Below are positions 26,949-34,559 of a stretch of DNA of 64,000 bases, in pieces (the first letter of the stretch is position 1; every line of letters starts with the position of its first letter). Under the pieces are notes generated by a model that saw only the letters and a program-made list of their open reading frames with translations, was not told where the DNA came from and did no database searches. The stretch comes from a virus: positions 1 through 64,000 of the IMG/VR virus record IMGVR_UViG_3300028315_000508. One strand, written 5' to 3'. Made by a program: the position numbers and the translations under genes.

Positions 26949-27782
26949 TCAATTTGCACTGAACGGCATCTGACGAACACGGGCATCAACCGGCCATTCA
27001 TCCCAATCTCCGCCGTGATGATCGTTGAACGACAACCCAATCGGGTGTGATCCGAACTGCTTCACGAACACGGCAATCTCCAGCTTTTTGCCCAACTCGA
27101 TGACCCTGTAGACCCAATCAGGATCGAACGGTCTTCCGATGTGTACTCCCTGATCACTCTCGCCACCGATGATGATCCAGTCAATGCCGCGTAAATGCTT
27201 CGCGGTCAATCCTGGGTCACCGACCAGCGGCTCCAATGACAAGAATCTGTGAGTGGCCGGGACCCGACGCAGATGGTCGATCCTTTTCAGGCTGTTCCTG
27301 CCGGTGATACTCGTTCCGCACCACAAGTTCTCCGGCCACGGCTCGTCCAGCCAATCAGCGAAGTCAGCTGTGCGATTCGGCTGTTTCGTCAGCATCTGCA
27401 GATCGTGGCGATTTCCGTTGACGCTATTGGCGACGTCTACGATTTCTTCCTTCAAGAAATCGAATGTCACTGCGGCAGAGAAGACGTCTCCCAGGTCGCC
27501 CAGGAAGATCTTACGACGCCTGCCGCTCAGCCACGGTTTGTCCGTTCGTGCTTTCCCCGTCAAGTCCATGCAGCGGACGGCCTTCTCCATACGGCCAGGA
27601 ATCATCCTGACATTGGTGAAGACGGGGTCGTAGAACTGGGGCAGTGAGTGGGCCAATCGAGTTTCGTGGAAGTTGCCCGCGTAACACGGACCTCCACGAC
27701 CGGGAACCCACAATTCGCAACCATCGCACCCAGAAGTCGGGTTGACGGTGTCATCTGCCCACTGAATGCCAGTGCCTTTCAT
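26949..27782 (-). CDS. DUF5131 family protein (phage Gp37/Gp68-like)
   Basis: The 277-residue protein shows the family start IQWADDTVNPTSGC with cysteines C19, C22 and C33 and a PCYAGNFHETR segment; the later WIIIGGESDQGV and VFVKQFGSHP strands are also characteristic. The family is widespread in phages and linked to radical-SAM-like folds, but the biochemical role is unproven. The ribosome site GAGGAGGTGATCT precedes the ATG. It is the only minus gene between 8.6 and 31.4 kb. Confidence 0.85.
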   Translation of the reverse strand: MKGTGIQWADDTVNPTSGCDGCELWVPGRGGPCYAGNFHETRLAHSLPQFYDPVFTNVRMIPGRMEKAVRCMDLTGKARTDKPWLSGRRRKIFLGDLGDVFSAAVTFDFLKEEIVDVANSVNGNRHDLQMLTKQPNRTADFADWLDEPWPENLWCGTSITGRNSLKRIDHLRRVPATHRFLSLEPLVGDPGLTAKHLRGIDWIIIGGESDQGVHIGRPFDPDWVYRVIELGKKLEIAVFVKQFGSHPIGLSFNDHHGGDWDEWPVDARVRQMPFSAN

Positions 27783-27892
27783 AGATCACCTCCTCGTGGT
27801 TGTTGCAACTATTCAGTTGCGGTTAACTTCGAGGCGTGATCTGGAATTCCCAGCATCTCGCAATTTCTCAAATACGTTTGCGTTCCGGCGAC

Positions 27893-27901
27893 AAATCTAT
27901 A
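27893..27901 (+). promoter_or_regulatory. AT-rich late-type box before MKIR gene
   Basis: AAATCTATA ends two bases before the ATG at 27904 with no ribosome site between, matching the arrangement before the other MKLR genes. Confidence 0.4.
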
Positions 27902-27903
27902 CT

Positions 27904-28164
27904 ATGAAGATCAGGTCTATCATAGAATCAGAATACGAAGGACTCGAGGATTCAGACGAGTTTCGAGACCGACGTACCGGGCCAGATTTTCTTCCACGAG
28001 AAAGGACACTCACCGATATCGCGAGAGATCTTGAAGTCTTAACTCGAGAAACCAACGAGTTAATAACCGACTGGAACAGACTTCGTGCGGAGAGTATCCT
28101 CAGAGTTCTGAGAGCACGTGCATACTTGCTGCAGCTGTTGATCGAAAAGGACTATGAAACTTAG
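27904..28164 (+). CDS. putative capsid-targeted small protein
   Basis: The 86-residue protein starts MKIRSIIESEYEGLEDSDEF: the MK(L/I)R-x-I-I-E leader, a gp21-type IIE|S site, then a copy of the recurrent decapeptide. The rest is helical and basic (IARDLEVLTRETNELITDWN, ESILRVLRARAYLLQLLIE), which could bind DNA or form a helical hairpin. No zinc ribbon follows the decapeptide here, unlike the next gene. It overlaps that gene by 11 bases. It is likely packaged in the head. Confidence 0.6.
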   Translation: MKIRSIIESEYEGLEDSDEFRDRRTGPDFLPRERTLTDIARDLEVLTRETNELITDWNRLRAESILRVLRARAYLLQLLIEKDYET

Positions 28165-28621
28165 GTCGATCATTGAATCATACGAAGGTCTTGAAGACGC
28201 CGATGAATTCAGCGGTGGCTGGACTGAAGTATGCAGCTTCTGCGGGAACACCTACGATGTCGATGACGAAACCGACTATGCCTGTGCTGGATGCGGCAGG
28301 ACGACCTGCCCTGATTGCGAGATAACCTCTCAGAGGCTCCCGGATGGCACGTACGACGAGCGAATCTTCTGCTCACCTCAATGCCGGGCCACTCTCATGA
28401 GGCTCGAGGAAGCCAAAGGAAAAACTCCGGGACCTATCATAAGGCGGATTCAATGGAGTCCGGCCGCAATTTGGATTCAATTCCCGAGTGGTGAGACATG
28501 GGAATATGTCGTCTACGAAAATCGTTGGCTTGAGGACATTCTGCGTAGAAATCGCCGTAACGGGGGTAGGGTTGTTGCTGCTCTCAAGAAGTTGGGTGTT
28601 GAAGCTCGCAAAGCGAGCTAA
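28154..28621 (+). CDS. putative capsid-targeted zinc-ribbon KTSC-like protein
   Basis: The 155-residue protein begins MKLRSIIESYEGLEDADEF, leader plus decapeptide. A ribbon follows: CSFC, CAGC, CPDC and later FCSPQC. The C-terminal 50 residues (AAIWIQFPSGETWEYVVYEN then a helix) resemble a KTSC domain, a small RNA/nucleoprotein-associated fold. Domain order is leader, decapeptide, zinc ribbon, KTSC-like. AAAGGA lies just before its ATG. The zinc part resembles that of the 1312-residue protein at 48799. Confidence 0.6.
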   Translation: MKLRSIIESYEGLEDADEFSGGWTEVCSFCGNTYDVDDETDYACAGCGRTTCPDCEITSQRLPDGTYDERIFCSPQCRATLMRLEEAKGKTPGPIIRRIQWSPAAIWIQFPSGETWEYVVYENRWLEDILRRNRRNGGRVVAALKKLGVEARKAS

Positions 28622-28678
28622 ATATAAAAGCAACAACCATCTCAATGCACCTATCTGGTGCCAAACAGGAGGACCGCC

Positions 28679-29227
28679 ATGAAAAGACTTCTCACTTTGT
28701 TGGCAGTCGTTGCACTGCTTACGCCAGCCACGCTCCTTTTCGCTCAAGAGGCACCACCGCAACCAGCGGTTCAAGCGGCTCAAGAAGCCGCCGCAGAAGC
28801 CGTCCAAGAAGCAGCAGTCGTCGAAGTCACTCAAGTCATTGTCCGCAATACGACCTATGAGAAGGCCACACTCGAACGGTCTTTCAAGCTCGTTGCGGAT
28901 CAGCTTTCGAAGCACCTGAAGAAGGCAACGTTCAAAGTCGACGGCAGCATTCTTTACGTCGGTGTCCAATACGACGTCCTCGCCAAGGATGCGACTCTGG
29001 CCAAGATCGACTTCAGCTCCGATTGCCCAGACAACAGCCAATTCCACGTTCAACCATCGGTACTCGCCGCTCTCGGCACGAATGAGATCAAGGAGGTTCT
29101 CATTGCCTGGACCCGTTACAGGCACGATGCTATGGCGGCCGATGTTCGCGTCGTGAACGTGGCTGATCGCACGCGATACGTGAACTTCGATGTTCAGCTC
29201 AACATCAGGAAGGTTGCACTACGGTAA
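28679..29227 (+). CDS. secreted protein with Ala/Gln/Glu-rich spacer
   Basis: The 182-residue protein has a signal peptide (MKRLLTLLAVVALLTPATLL) ending FAQ, an Ala/Gln/Glu-rich spacer (QAAQEAAAEAVQEAAVVEV) and a 120-residue folded domain with strands such as TFKVDGSILYVGVQYDV and ADVRVVNVADRTRYVNFDV. The ribosome site CAGGAGGACCGCC is strong. The fold is not recognised. It would act in the periplasm or outside the cell late in infection. Confidence 0.7.
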   Translation: MKRLLTLLAVVALLTPATLLFAQEAPPQPAVQAAQEAAAEAVQEAAVVEVTQVIVRNTTYEKATLERSFKLVADQLSKHLKKATFKVDGSILYVGVQYDVLAKDATLAKIDFSSDCPDNSQFHVQPSVLAALGTNEIKEVLIAWTRYRHDAMAADVRVVNVADRTRYVNFDVQLNIRKVALR

Positions 29228-29254
29228 CGCCATCGAGTGCAGAGGACTTCGCAC

Positions 29255-29282
29255 GAGGCCCGGTCGGCAACGGCCGGGCCTC
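29255..29282 (+). terminator. hairpin terminator
   Basis: Stem GAGGCCCGG / CCGGGCCTC with loop TCGGCAACGG, tail TTTCGTAC. It follows the secreted-protein gene. Confidence 0.8.
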
Positions 29283-29394
29283 TTTCGTACGTCAATCGCT
29301 GAACAGAATAAGACCCCCCGGTAGTGTGGGTTTGTGTAAAGATACTGTGGCAATTCCGCCAAACCCGAACAGGTCCCAAAAGGGGAGAGATCAA

Positions 29395-29763
29395 ATGAAG
29401 AGCTTGCTCGCTGTAGGAGCAATGCTGGCAGCAGTCGTTGCAACTTCCAACACTGCGGAAGCCCAGCAGTGCTTTGTCAACCAAGGTTTCAGTCAGCCCG
29501 TCGTCGTTCAGCAACCGTTCGTCACTCAACAGTTCGCCCAGCCGGTCTTCGTGAACCGAGGCTTCGTGCGACAACCAGTCATCGTCAACCGAGGCTTCGT
29601 GCGACAGCCGATCTTCGTGGGGCGGCAACGCTTCATCGGATCGCCATTCCGCAGCCGAGCGTTCATCGGAACTGGTTTCGGATTTCAGCAGCCGGTATTC
29701 GTCAACACTGGCCCATCGTTCGGGCTATTTGGCCGTCGAGGCGGCCTGTTCCTGAACTTCTGA
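29395..29763 (+). CDS. secreted Phe/Gln/Val repeat protein
   Basis: The 122-residue protein has a signal peptide (MKSLLAVGAMLAAVVATSNT, cut near AEA) and imperfect repeats of NRGFVRQPVIV and QPVFVN units; one repeat of about 36 bases is duplicated almost exactly near 29548-29610. A lone cysteine follows the signal. The repetitive, Gly/Phe/Val-rich nature suggests a surface or matrix protein. AGGGGAGAG is upstream. The product resembles planctomycete secreted proteins. Confidence 0.7.
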   Translation: MKSLLAVGAMLAAVVATSNTAEAQQCFVNQGFSQPVVVQQPFVTQQFAQPVFVNRGFVRQPVIVNRGFVRQPIFVGRQRFIGSPFRSRAFIGTGFGFQQPVFVNTGPSFGLFGRRGGLFLNF

Positions 29764-29782
29764 GTGGGTGAGAATCGATGCG

Positions 29783-29815
29783 GTTTGTGGCCTCACCATT
29801 GGTGGGGCCACAAAC
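29783..29815 (+). terminator. long hairpin terminator
   Basis: Stem of 15 base pairs, from GTTTGTGGCC to GGCCACAAAC with a short ATT loop, followed directly by GTATTTGG. The 297 bases from here to 30060 hold this hairpin, a second hairpin at 29956 and only ORFs under 30 codons on the plus strand; I see no other gene. Confidence 0.85.
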
Positions 29816-29955
29816 GTATTTGGGCATTGATTGGTCTGTGATGCAAAAATATCAACAAGACAGCGATCGCACCATGCTCGATTCACTGATATCTCCTCAC
29901 GCTCTAGTATGATCAGAGTTCGGATATCCACCCCCGGACTCATCGAGAACTTCAG

Positions 29956-29989
29956 CAAAGAGCCCAGTCAATTTCGGCTGGGCTCTTTG
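29956..29989 (+). terminator. hairpin terminator upstream of the Pro-rich gene
   Basis: Stem CAAAGAGCCCAG / CTGGGCTCTTTG, then CGTATTTAAAG. It lies 70 bases before the next gene; with no gene before it, it may end a small RNA or guard the promoter. Confidence 0.8.
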
Positions 29990-29990
29990 C

Positions 29991-29998
29991 GTATTTAA
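29991..29998 (+). promoter_or_regulatory. GTATTTAA late-type promoter box
   Basis: GTATTTAA follows the hairpin by one base. The next gene starts 62 bases on with its own GTGAGGAG ribosome site, so this message would have a leader. Confidence 0.45.
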
Positions 29999-30060
29999 AG
30001 TGACCGGAAGCCCGATTGGGTATTGTCGTTCAACCATGGAACTTGTGAGGAGTCTCCAAA

Positions 30061-30678
30061 ATGAGGAAGCTGCTACTCCTGGGACTTGCCATTTTGGCGT
30101 CCCTCTCAGCCGTATCAGAAGCAAACGCAGGATTATTCTTCCGCCACAGCAATTGCAGCTGCAGCAGGGTCAGAATCTTCCGCACCCGATGCCGCGTACA
30201 ATGTGTGCCATGTGGCCAACAAACCGGCACCGTTGTTGAAGAAGTCGTACCAGCAGCCGAAGCCCCACCATCAACCAACCCAAGTGGACCAGCGGCTCCT
30301 GACACGACCACGAACCAGCAAGTCCCGGAAATCGCACCGCCCCCGCCAATCGACGCCGGACCAGCCGCCCCCGCAGTGCAGTCATCCACGCCGGAAGAAA
30401 CAACAAAACCAACTCCGGCCCCGACTGTCAACCAAGGTGCCCAGGAAGAGAAACCGTTCCAATTGCTGAATCCGCCTCAGACTCCGCCACCGGCACCTTC
30501 AACCAAGCCACAATCTGAGCCAACTCCTACGCCCACTCCGGAAGCGGCACCATCGGAGCAACCGGTCAACACGCCGACTCCAACGCCGAAACCTGATCCG
30601 GATTTCAATTTGGTTACAAATGACAGGGGAATGGTACCACCAGCCCCATCATCTTTTCTGCTTGTCGGTCGGGACTAA
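30061..30678 (+). CDS. secreted Cys-cluster and Pro-rich protein
   Basis: The 205-residue protein begins with a signal peptide (MRKLLLLGLAILASLSAVSE, ending ANA), followed by GLFFRHSNCSCSRVRIF and CRVQCVPC, then a Pro/Thr/Glu-rich spacer for about 130 residues (QNTPTPTP-like). The start and the Cys cluster are of a type common in planctomycete exported proteins. It is preceded by GTGAGGAG. The stalk-like spacer suggests a cell-surface display role. Confidence 0.7.
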   Translation: MRKLLLLGLAILASLSAVSEANAGLFFRHSNCSCSRVRIFRTRCRVQCVPCGQQTGTVVEEVVPAAEAPPSTNPSGPAAPDTTTNQQVPEIAPPPPIDAGPAAPAVQSSTPEETTKPTPAPTVNQGAQEEKPFQLLNPPQTPPPAPSTKPQSEPTPTPTPEAAPSEQPVNTPTPTPKPDPDFNLVTNDRGMVPPAPSSFLLVGRD

Positions 30679-30705
30679 CCTCCCACGAGATTGACTCATG
30701 CGTAG

Positions 30706-30729
30706 AGAGCCGGGCTTCAGCCCGGCTCT
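30706..30729 (+). terminator. hairpin terminator before the HD-domain gene
   Basis: Stem AGAGCCGGGC / GCCCGGCTCT with TTCA loop, followed by TTGCGTATAAATA. It ends the secreted protein gene and abuts the next promoter. Confidence 0.85.
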
Positions 30730-30734
30730 TTGCG

Positions 30735-30742
30735 TATAAATA
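30735..30742 (+). promoter_or_regulatory. TATAAATA late promoter
   Basis: Exact match to the T4 late promoter TATAAATA, six bases after the terminator and six bases before the ATG at 30749. In T4 the start site is about six bases after the box, so the message would begin at or next to the ATG. No ribosome site exists. Confidence 0.65.
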
Positions 30743-30748
30743 TAGAGC

Positions 30749-31291
30749 ATGAAGCTCAGATTCATTGCAGAACTCAATTGGAGAAAAGCACGGCGACGAA
30801 TGAAGCCGTTGCTTGCTATTCTGCCAAAGCGTAAGAAAAAGCACTCCGAACGAGTTGGGAAGACTTTGAAGGACGTAGGTGCTGGAAAAATAGCCACCTA
30901 TGCCGGACTCCTGCATGACTATCTTGAGCGAGGGGGCTCTCTCGAGGACCTCTCGGACCACATTGAAGAGTTAGGTCTACCTCGACAGATCGTTCAAGCC
31001 GTCCAGTCTCTCAGCCAAGACGAGAATTACGGTACATCAAATCAACCTCTGACGCATCTCAAACGGGTGTTGAAAACGATTGACGATGAAGATCTTCGGA
31101 ACATCGTCATCGTCGCCAAACTCGCCGATAGGATTGACAATTTCAGGAGACGTCGGAATCGAGACGAATTGACAAAGCTGTACCGCAAGAATACCGACAG
31201 GCTGATCGAATATCTCATCAACCAATACACAGGCAAAGGCAAACCAGTTAGGAAATTGATGCGGATTTATTCCGCGATTGCGGGGGAATGA
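30749..31291 (+). CDS. putative packaged HD-domain hydrolase, (p)ppGpp-hydrolase-like
   Basis: The 180-residue protein starts MKLRFIAE|L, a capsid-targeting-like leader with a gp21 site. It then shows the metal-site spacing of SpoT/Mesh1-type HD hydrolases: H32 (KKHSERV), H56-D57 (AGLLHDYLE) and KLADRIDN with D127 (ADR...N). The region between holds the helix pattern EELGLPRQIVQAVQSLSQD typical of that fold. If it hydrolyses (p)ppGpp it would counter the stringent response at infection. Leader plus enzyme is inferred to mean packaging and injection. It could also hydrolyse another nucleotide. Confidence 0.6.
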   Translation: MKLRFIAELNWRKARRRMKPLLAILPKRKKKHSERVGKTLKDVGAGKIATYAGLLHDYLERGGSLEDLSDHIEELGLPRQIVQAVQSLSQDENYGTSNQPLTHLKRVLKTIDDEDLRNIVIVAKLADRIDNFRRRRNRDELTKLYRKNTDRLIEYLINQYTGKGKPVRKLMRIYSAIAGE

Positions 31292-31473
31292 TGGCGAAGA
31301 AGAAGAAAGCAAATCCCCTGAAAAAGAAGTGCAGTGACTGTGGTAATCCCACAACCGATTACTATCCGATAAAGGGCGGCATTCGTTGCAATGAATGTCA
31401 AGAACGCTTTGTCAGGACTGGCTATCAAGAGGATAAACCGGCACATGGGTCTTACAAAGACAGACGTCGATAG
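31288..31473 (+). CDS. small zinc-ribbon protein
   Basis: The 61-residue protein has a lysine-rich start and one ribbon, CSDC...CNEC, with a basic tail. It overlaps the HD gene by ATGA, so the two are likely coupled. A second ATG lies one codon in. Its size and charge suggest a nucleic-acid-binding helper. Confidence 0.65.
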   Translation: MMAKKKKANPLKKKCSDCGNPTTDYYPIKGGIRCNECQERFVRTGYQEDKPAHGSYKDRRR

Positions 31474-32073
31474 TCACTTCTTCTCGTGCACCCAAATTCT
31501 GGTGTTCTCCACCACGTAAAAATCGTCCTTGAAACACTCCTGGACGGCGTCCATCACTCCAGGATCGCAGCTCCAATAGTCGTGGCCATACATTCTGCCG
31601 CCCGGATTGAGCAGTGGCAGAAACGCTAGAATGTCACCTTCCGCATCTTCCCTACGGTGCCCGGCATCAATGTAGATAGTGTCAGCCTTGACGCCGTCTT
31701 TGAATAGTAGAGTGGCGGCTGTGAGGCCAGCCATCTTGTGGAACTTAAATTCGAGATCTGGACGCTTCTTGTGCAGTGCCCGCAAAGTAGCTTCTAAGAC
31801 TTCAGTGGCCCACTCGTTTGATGGTAAACCAAACCCAGGTAGATGGTGGATGCCCCATTCATGCTCCATTGGATCGATCAAATGAAGCGTACTGTTACTT
31901 GTCATTGCATTTGCTGTTGCCCACAAACTTTTGCCACAGAAGACGCCGACCTCGATGTGACATTTGCTGTTCACTTCTTCGGCTAACCTATGGAGAGTAT
32001 CAAGCTCGCGTGGCCAACACCAACCTGGGATCTGCCAGGCAGCTTGTTTGGTTAGTTCTGCAGGAGTTTTCAT
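31474..32073 (-). CDS. SAM-dependent methyltransferase, family 24-like
   Basis: The 199-residue product has HIEVGVFCGKSLW (SAM-binding loop), LHLIDPMEHEWG, DTIYIDAGHRREDAEGDI and GGRMYGHDYWSCDPGVMDAV, the pattern of class I methyltransferases of the CmcI/Methyltransf_24 type. The target is unknown; such enzymes often modify sugars or small molecules. The start MKTPAELTK is preferred because AAGGA lies eight bases ahead; the ORF could extend to 32091. It abuts the previous gene with no spacing at the stops. Confidence 0.8.
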   Translation of the reverse strand: MKTPAELTKQAAWQIPGWCWPRELDTLHRLAEEVNSKCHIEVGVFCGKSLWATANAMTSNSTLHLIDPMEHEWGIHHLPGFGLPSNEWATEVLEATLRALHKKRPDLEFKFHKMAGLTAATLLFKDGVKADTIYIDAGHRREDAEGDILAFLPLLNPGGRMYGHDYWSCDPGVMDAVQECFKDDFYVVENTRIWVHEKK

Positions 32074-33196
32074 GGACAATATTCCTTGCATCTACAGAGG
32101 ATCACACCCATTTGTGAGACCGGTTGCGTCGGATGTTATCCGAACTTTCAGATGCCATTCTGATGAGGTCCCCACTCATTATTGTTCTTTGCACGAGCAA
32201 ATCGAAGGATTGACATGCTGCTCGCAGTGTGCCCACCGCACCGAATATTCGCGAGATGAAACACAAATCGTCTTGTCACAAGGCCGCTGGAACTACATAT
32301 CTACGGCCCAGCTCCTAAGAGATACCTACGAACTCGTCAAGCATGTCCCAGCTGATTGTGCTGGTATCGTCGGTGTGCCACGGTCCGGGATGATCCCGGC
32401 TTCGCTTTTGGCGACTGCTTCTCATTTGCCGTTGCTTGAATTTTCGAGCCAATATGGCCTTAGACAGCTTGGAACTGGCGGCAGAATGCACGGTGCTCGC
32501 ATTGGTGATTTCGGAAAAGGAAAGTTGTTTGTCGTAGACGATTCTGTGCACAGTGGTGGGGCGATGAGTCTTGTTCGTGACTTCTTGGGAAACAAGGCGA
32601 TCTACTCCACTGTTTATTGCCGTATGGAGGCATCACAAGAAGTCGATATCTTCATCAGAGAAGCACCAAGCCCACACATTTTCGAATGGAATCTGTTCAA
32701 CAGCGGTAATGTGTCAGGCCAATCAGGAGAAGACGTTCACTGGTTCACTGGCGGCATAGCATTCGACTTCGATGGCATCATTTGTCCCGATCCACCGGTA
32801 CCAGACGCTGACGATGGTCCCGGCCTAGAAGCGTACATTCACTATCTCAAAAATGCCCCGCCAACTCATATGACGCCGCGATACGATCCGGTTCCGCTGA
32901 TTGTCACTCTCCGGCTCGAGAAGTGGAGAGAGATTACGATGGACTGGCTTAGAAGGAACAGAGTGACGTGCTGGAAACTTGTGATGTGTCCCTACGAGAA
33001 TGCGTCTGAGAGGAACGGAGAAAACGGTGTCGTGCCAGAGCACATTATCATCAAGCACAAAGCGATGCCATACAAGGAATCAAAGTGTATCTTGATGGTC
33101 GAATCAGATCCTCGACAGGCTGAACTGATTCATTTTGCCAGTGGCAAGCCCGTGCTCTGTCCAGCCACCGGCGAGATCTTTCAAGACTCGATCTGA
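32072..33196 (+). CDS. phosphoribosyltransferase-HAD fusion protein
   Basis: The 374-residue protein has an N-terminal cysteine set (C28, C38, C49, C50, C53) that may bind zinc, then a type I phosphoribosyltransferase with GVPRSGM (101-107) and PRPP loop FVVDDSVHSGG (153-163). Residues about 229-374 look HAD-like: AFDFDG with D232 and D234, and a late MVESDPRQAELIHFA motif. It could pair base attachment or salvage with dephosphorylation. AGGAG lies six bases before the ATG, which shares CATG with the methyltransferase start. Substrates are unknown. Confidence 0.7.
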   Translation: MDNIPCIYRGSHPFVRPVASDVIRTFRCHSDEVPTHYCSLHEQIEGLTCCSQCAHRTEYSRDETQIVLSQGRWNYISTAQLLRDTYELVKHVPADCAGIVGVPRSGMIPASLLATASHLPLLEFSSQYGLRQLGTGGRMHGARIGDFGKGKLFVVDDSVHSGGAMSLVRDFLGNKAIYSTVYCRMEASQEVDIFIREAPSPHIFEWNLFNSGNVSGQSGEDVHWFTGGIAFDFDGIICPDPPVPDADDGPGLEAYIHYLKNAPPTHMTPRYDPVPLIVTLRLEKWREITMDWLRRNRVTCWKLVMCPYENASERNGENGVVPEHIIIKHKAMPYKESKCILMVESDPRQAELIHFASGKPVLCPATGEIFQDSI

Positions 33197-33636
33197 ATCA
33201 AGTCGTGGTCGTTGAGAGTGAATGGGTAGAACCATGGGCGATCTGCGTAATCTGGGTCGCCGTGCCTGGCGAATTCGCCGACCTCGACAGTGCAGTCGCT
33301 TTCGAAGATGAAAGCGACTTGCTCTTGATCCTTGCATCGCCAGCCAACAATGTGAATTCTGTCTACGACGCCGACAGTTCCACGCATCGCTGTCCTAGCT
33401 CGATACAAGAATTGTTGCCCAGGTTTGTATCGTTGTGTGAATTTGACGTTACCGTTGCGGTCAGTTAGGACGAATGCTCTCAGCTTCTCTCTGTCGATGT
33501 CTTCGCTGCAATGGATTTGCTGGCCGTTGTCGTACTGCTTCAGCACCGTCCCGTCTTTATAGATGACATACCATTCCAGCTTCGGGTCGTAGTCCCGGTT
33601 CGTTGCGACTGTTGGTGCTGGTGCTTGTTTTGCCAT
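33181..33636 (-). CDS. hypothetical protein
   Basis: The 151-residue product (MAKQAPAPTVATNRDYDPK...) is unrecognised. It contains beta-strand-rich segments such as LEWYVIYKDGTVLKQYDNG and VDRIHIVGWRCKDQEQVAF. It overlaps the previous gene's end by 16 bases on the other strand. No strong ribosome site is seen. Confidence 0.6.
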   Translation of the reverse strand: MAKQAPAPTVATNRDYDPKLEWYVIYKDGTVLKQYDNGQQIHCSEDIDREKLRAFVLTDRNGNVKFTQRYKPGQQFLYRARTAMRGTVGVVDRIHIVGWRCKDQEQVAFIFESDCTVEVGEFARHGDPDYADRPWFYPFTLNDHDLIQIES

Positions 33637-33706
33637 AACGGTATCTACTGTGTGATTCCTCGTGGTAGTTGGAGTCAGAGCACTGTGGAGAACGTGTTGA
33701 TCTGGG

Positions 33707-34069
33707 ATGTCAAGGCAAGCAGCTCCTTATCGAGTTATGGCAGTTACGAACTGTCCTCTTACCGACATTGCTCCGCCAGTGAGTGTTACGTCATCTACTT
33801 ATTGCAGTCCGCACTCACGATTCTGGCTTAGCTTACATGGCTTGGAAGATCCAGCCGCACCATTGCTCCTCCTTGAATTTGTGGAGACGGTCGAACTATC
33901 GAATTATGATTCCTACGGCAGAATGCAAGATTGGAGAGTCGAATTCGAGTATGACGGGGGGCGTTACATTGGGACCCATTGTACCAATTTGAACAAAGCG
34001 AAGATGATTGCTACTCGTCTGGGTATTCCAGCAATCACATCTTTTGTATTTGATATCTCGTCTTTCTGA
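33707..34069 (+). CDS. hypothetical protein
   Basis: The 120-residue product is unrecognised. The C-terminal half (YDSYGRMQDWRVEFEYDGGR and later ITSFVFDISSF) looks beta-rich. Internal ATG at 33737 is an alternative start; neither has a clear ribosome site. Confidence 0.5.
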   Translation: MSRQAAPYRVMAVTNCPLTDIAPPVSVTSSTYCSPHSRFWLSLHGLEDPAAPLLLLEFVETVELSNYDSYGRMQDWRVEFEYDGGRYIGTHCTNLNKAKMIATRLGIPAITSFVFDISSF

Positions 34070-34082
34070 CCAAAGATATCGT

Positions 34083-34526
34083 ATGAACTTTGAGCGTCAC
34101 CTAAATCTGGTCCTCGGTGGGTTATTCTCTCAGGATACACTCCTTGAGACTCTAGATCCGTACGGCGACACGGTGGACCTAGAAGATGATACGAAGGAAG
34201 ATAATTATGTCAGCGGCTCCGAACAAGTTGAAGCTGCTGAGCTGATAAAGCAGCTTCGGGCCAGAAACGAACTAGATCAATCAGAAGATAATCAGCTTGG
34301 ACTGTCACTGAAACGGTCTCAGGACGCGGCTGACCTTGCTACTGCCGCATACCGGAAGGTGAATGATCTCGAACTCAAAGTCGATCGCGGCTTTGGTGGT
34401 TTACAAAAGTCGCTTATTAAACTCTCCAAGGGTGAACCCCTGGAAGAGCCAGACCCTCCTGGCTCGTCGATCTTTGATGAAGACGAGGAACTTAGCGAAT
34501 TTGGGTTCATGTTCGACGATGAATAA
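34083..34526 (+). CDS. hypothetical acidic helical protein
   Basis: The 147-residue protein has an N-terminal segment MNFERHLNLVLGGLFSQ, a helical middle rich in Ala, Glu, Leu, Lys and a strongly acidic tail (DEDEELSEFGFMFDDE). ATATCGT stands just before the ATG and there is no ribosome site, as in the leaderless group. Function unknown. Confidence 0.55.
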   Translation: MNFERHLNLVLGGLFSQDTLLETLDPYGDTVDLEDDTKEDNYVSGSEQVEAAELIKQLRARNELDQSEDNQLGLSLKRSQDAADLATAAYRKVNDLELKVDRGFGGLQKSLIKLSKGEPLEEPDPPGSSIFDEDEELSEFGFMFDDE

Positions 34527-34534
34527 TCTTCTGA

Positions 34535-34542
34535 GTATTTAA
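34535..34542 (+). promoter_or_regulatory. GTATTTAA late-type promoter box
   Basis: GTATTTAA lies eight bases after the previous gene and 17 bases before the ATG at 34560, with a GGAGGA ribosome site in between. Confidence 0.45.
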
Positions 34543-34559
34543 TACCAGGAGGATCATCA

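Noticed and set aside
29725-29958. 77-residue minus-strand ORF over the hairpin at 29783
   Set aside because: It would encode the terminator and the end of a secreted-protein gene; no ribosome site.
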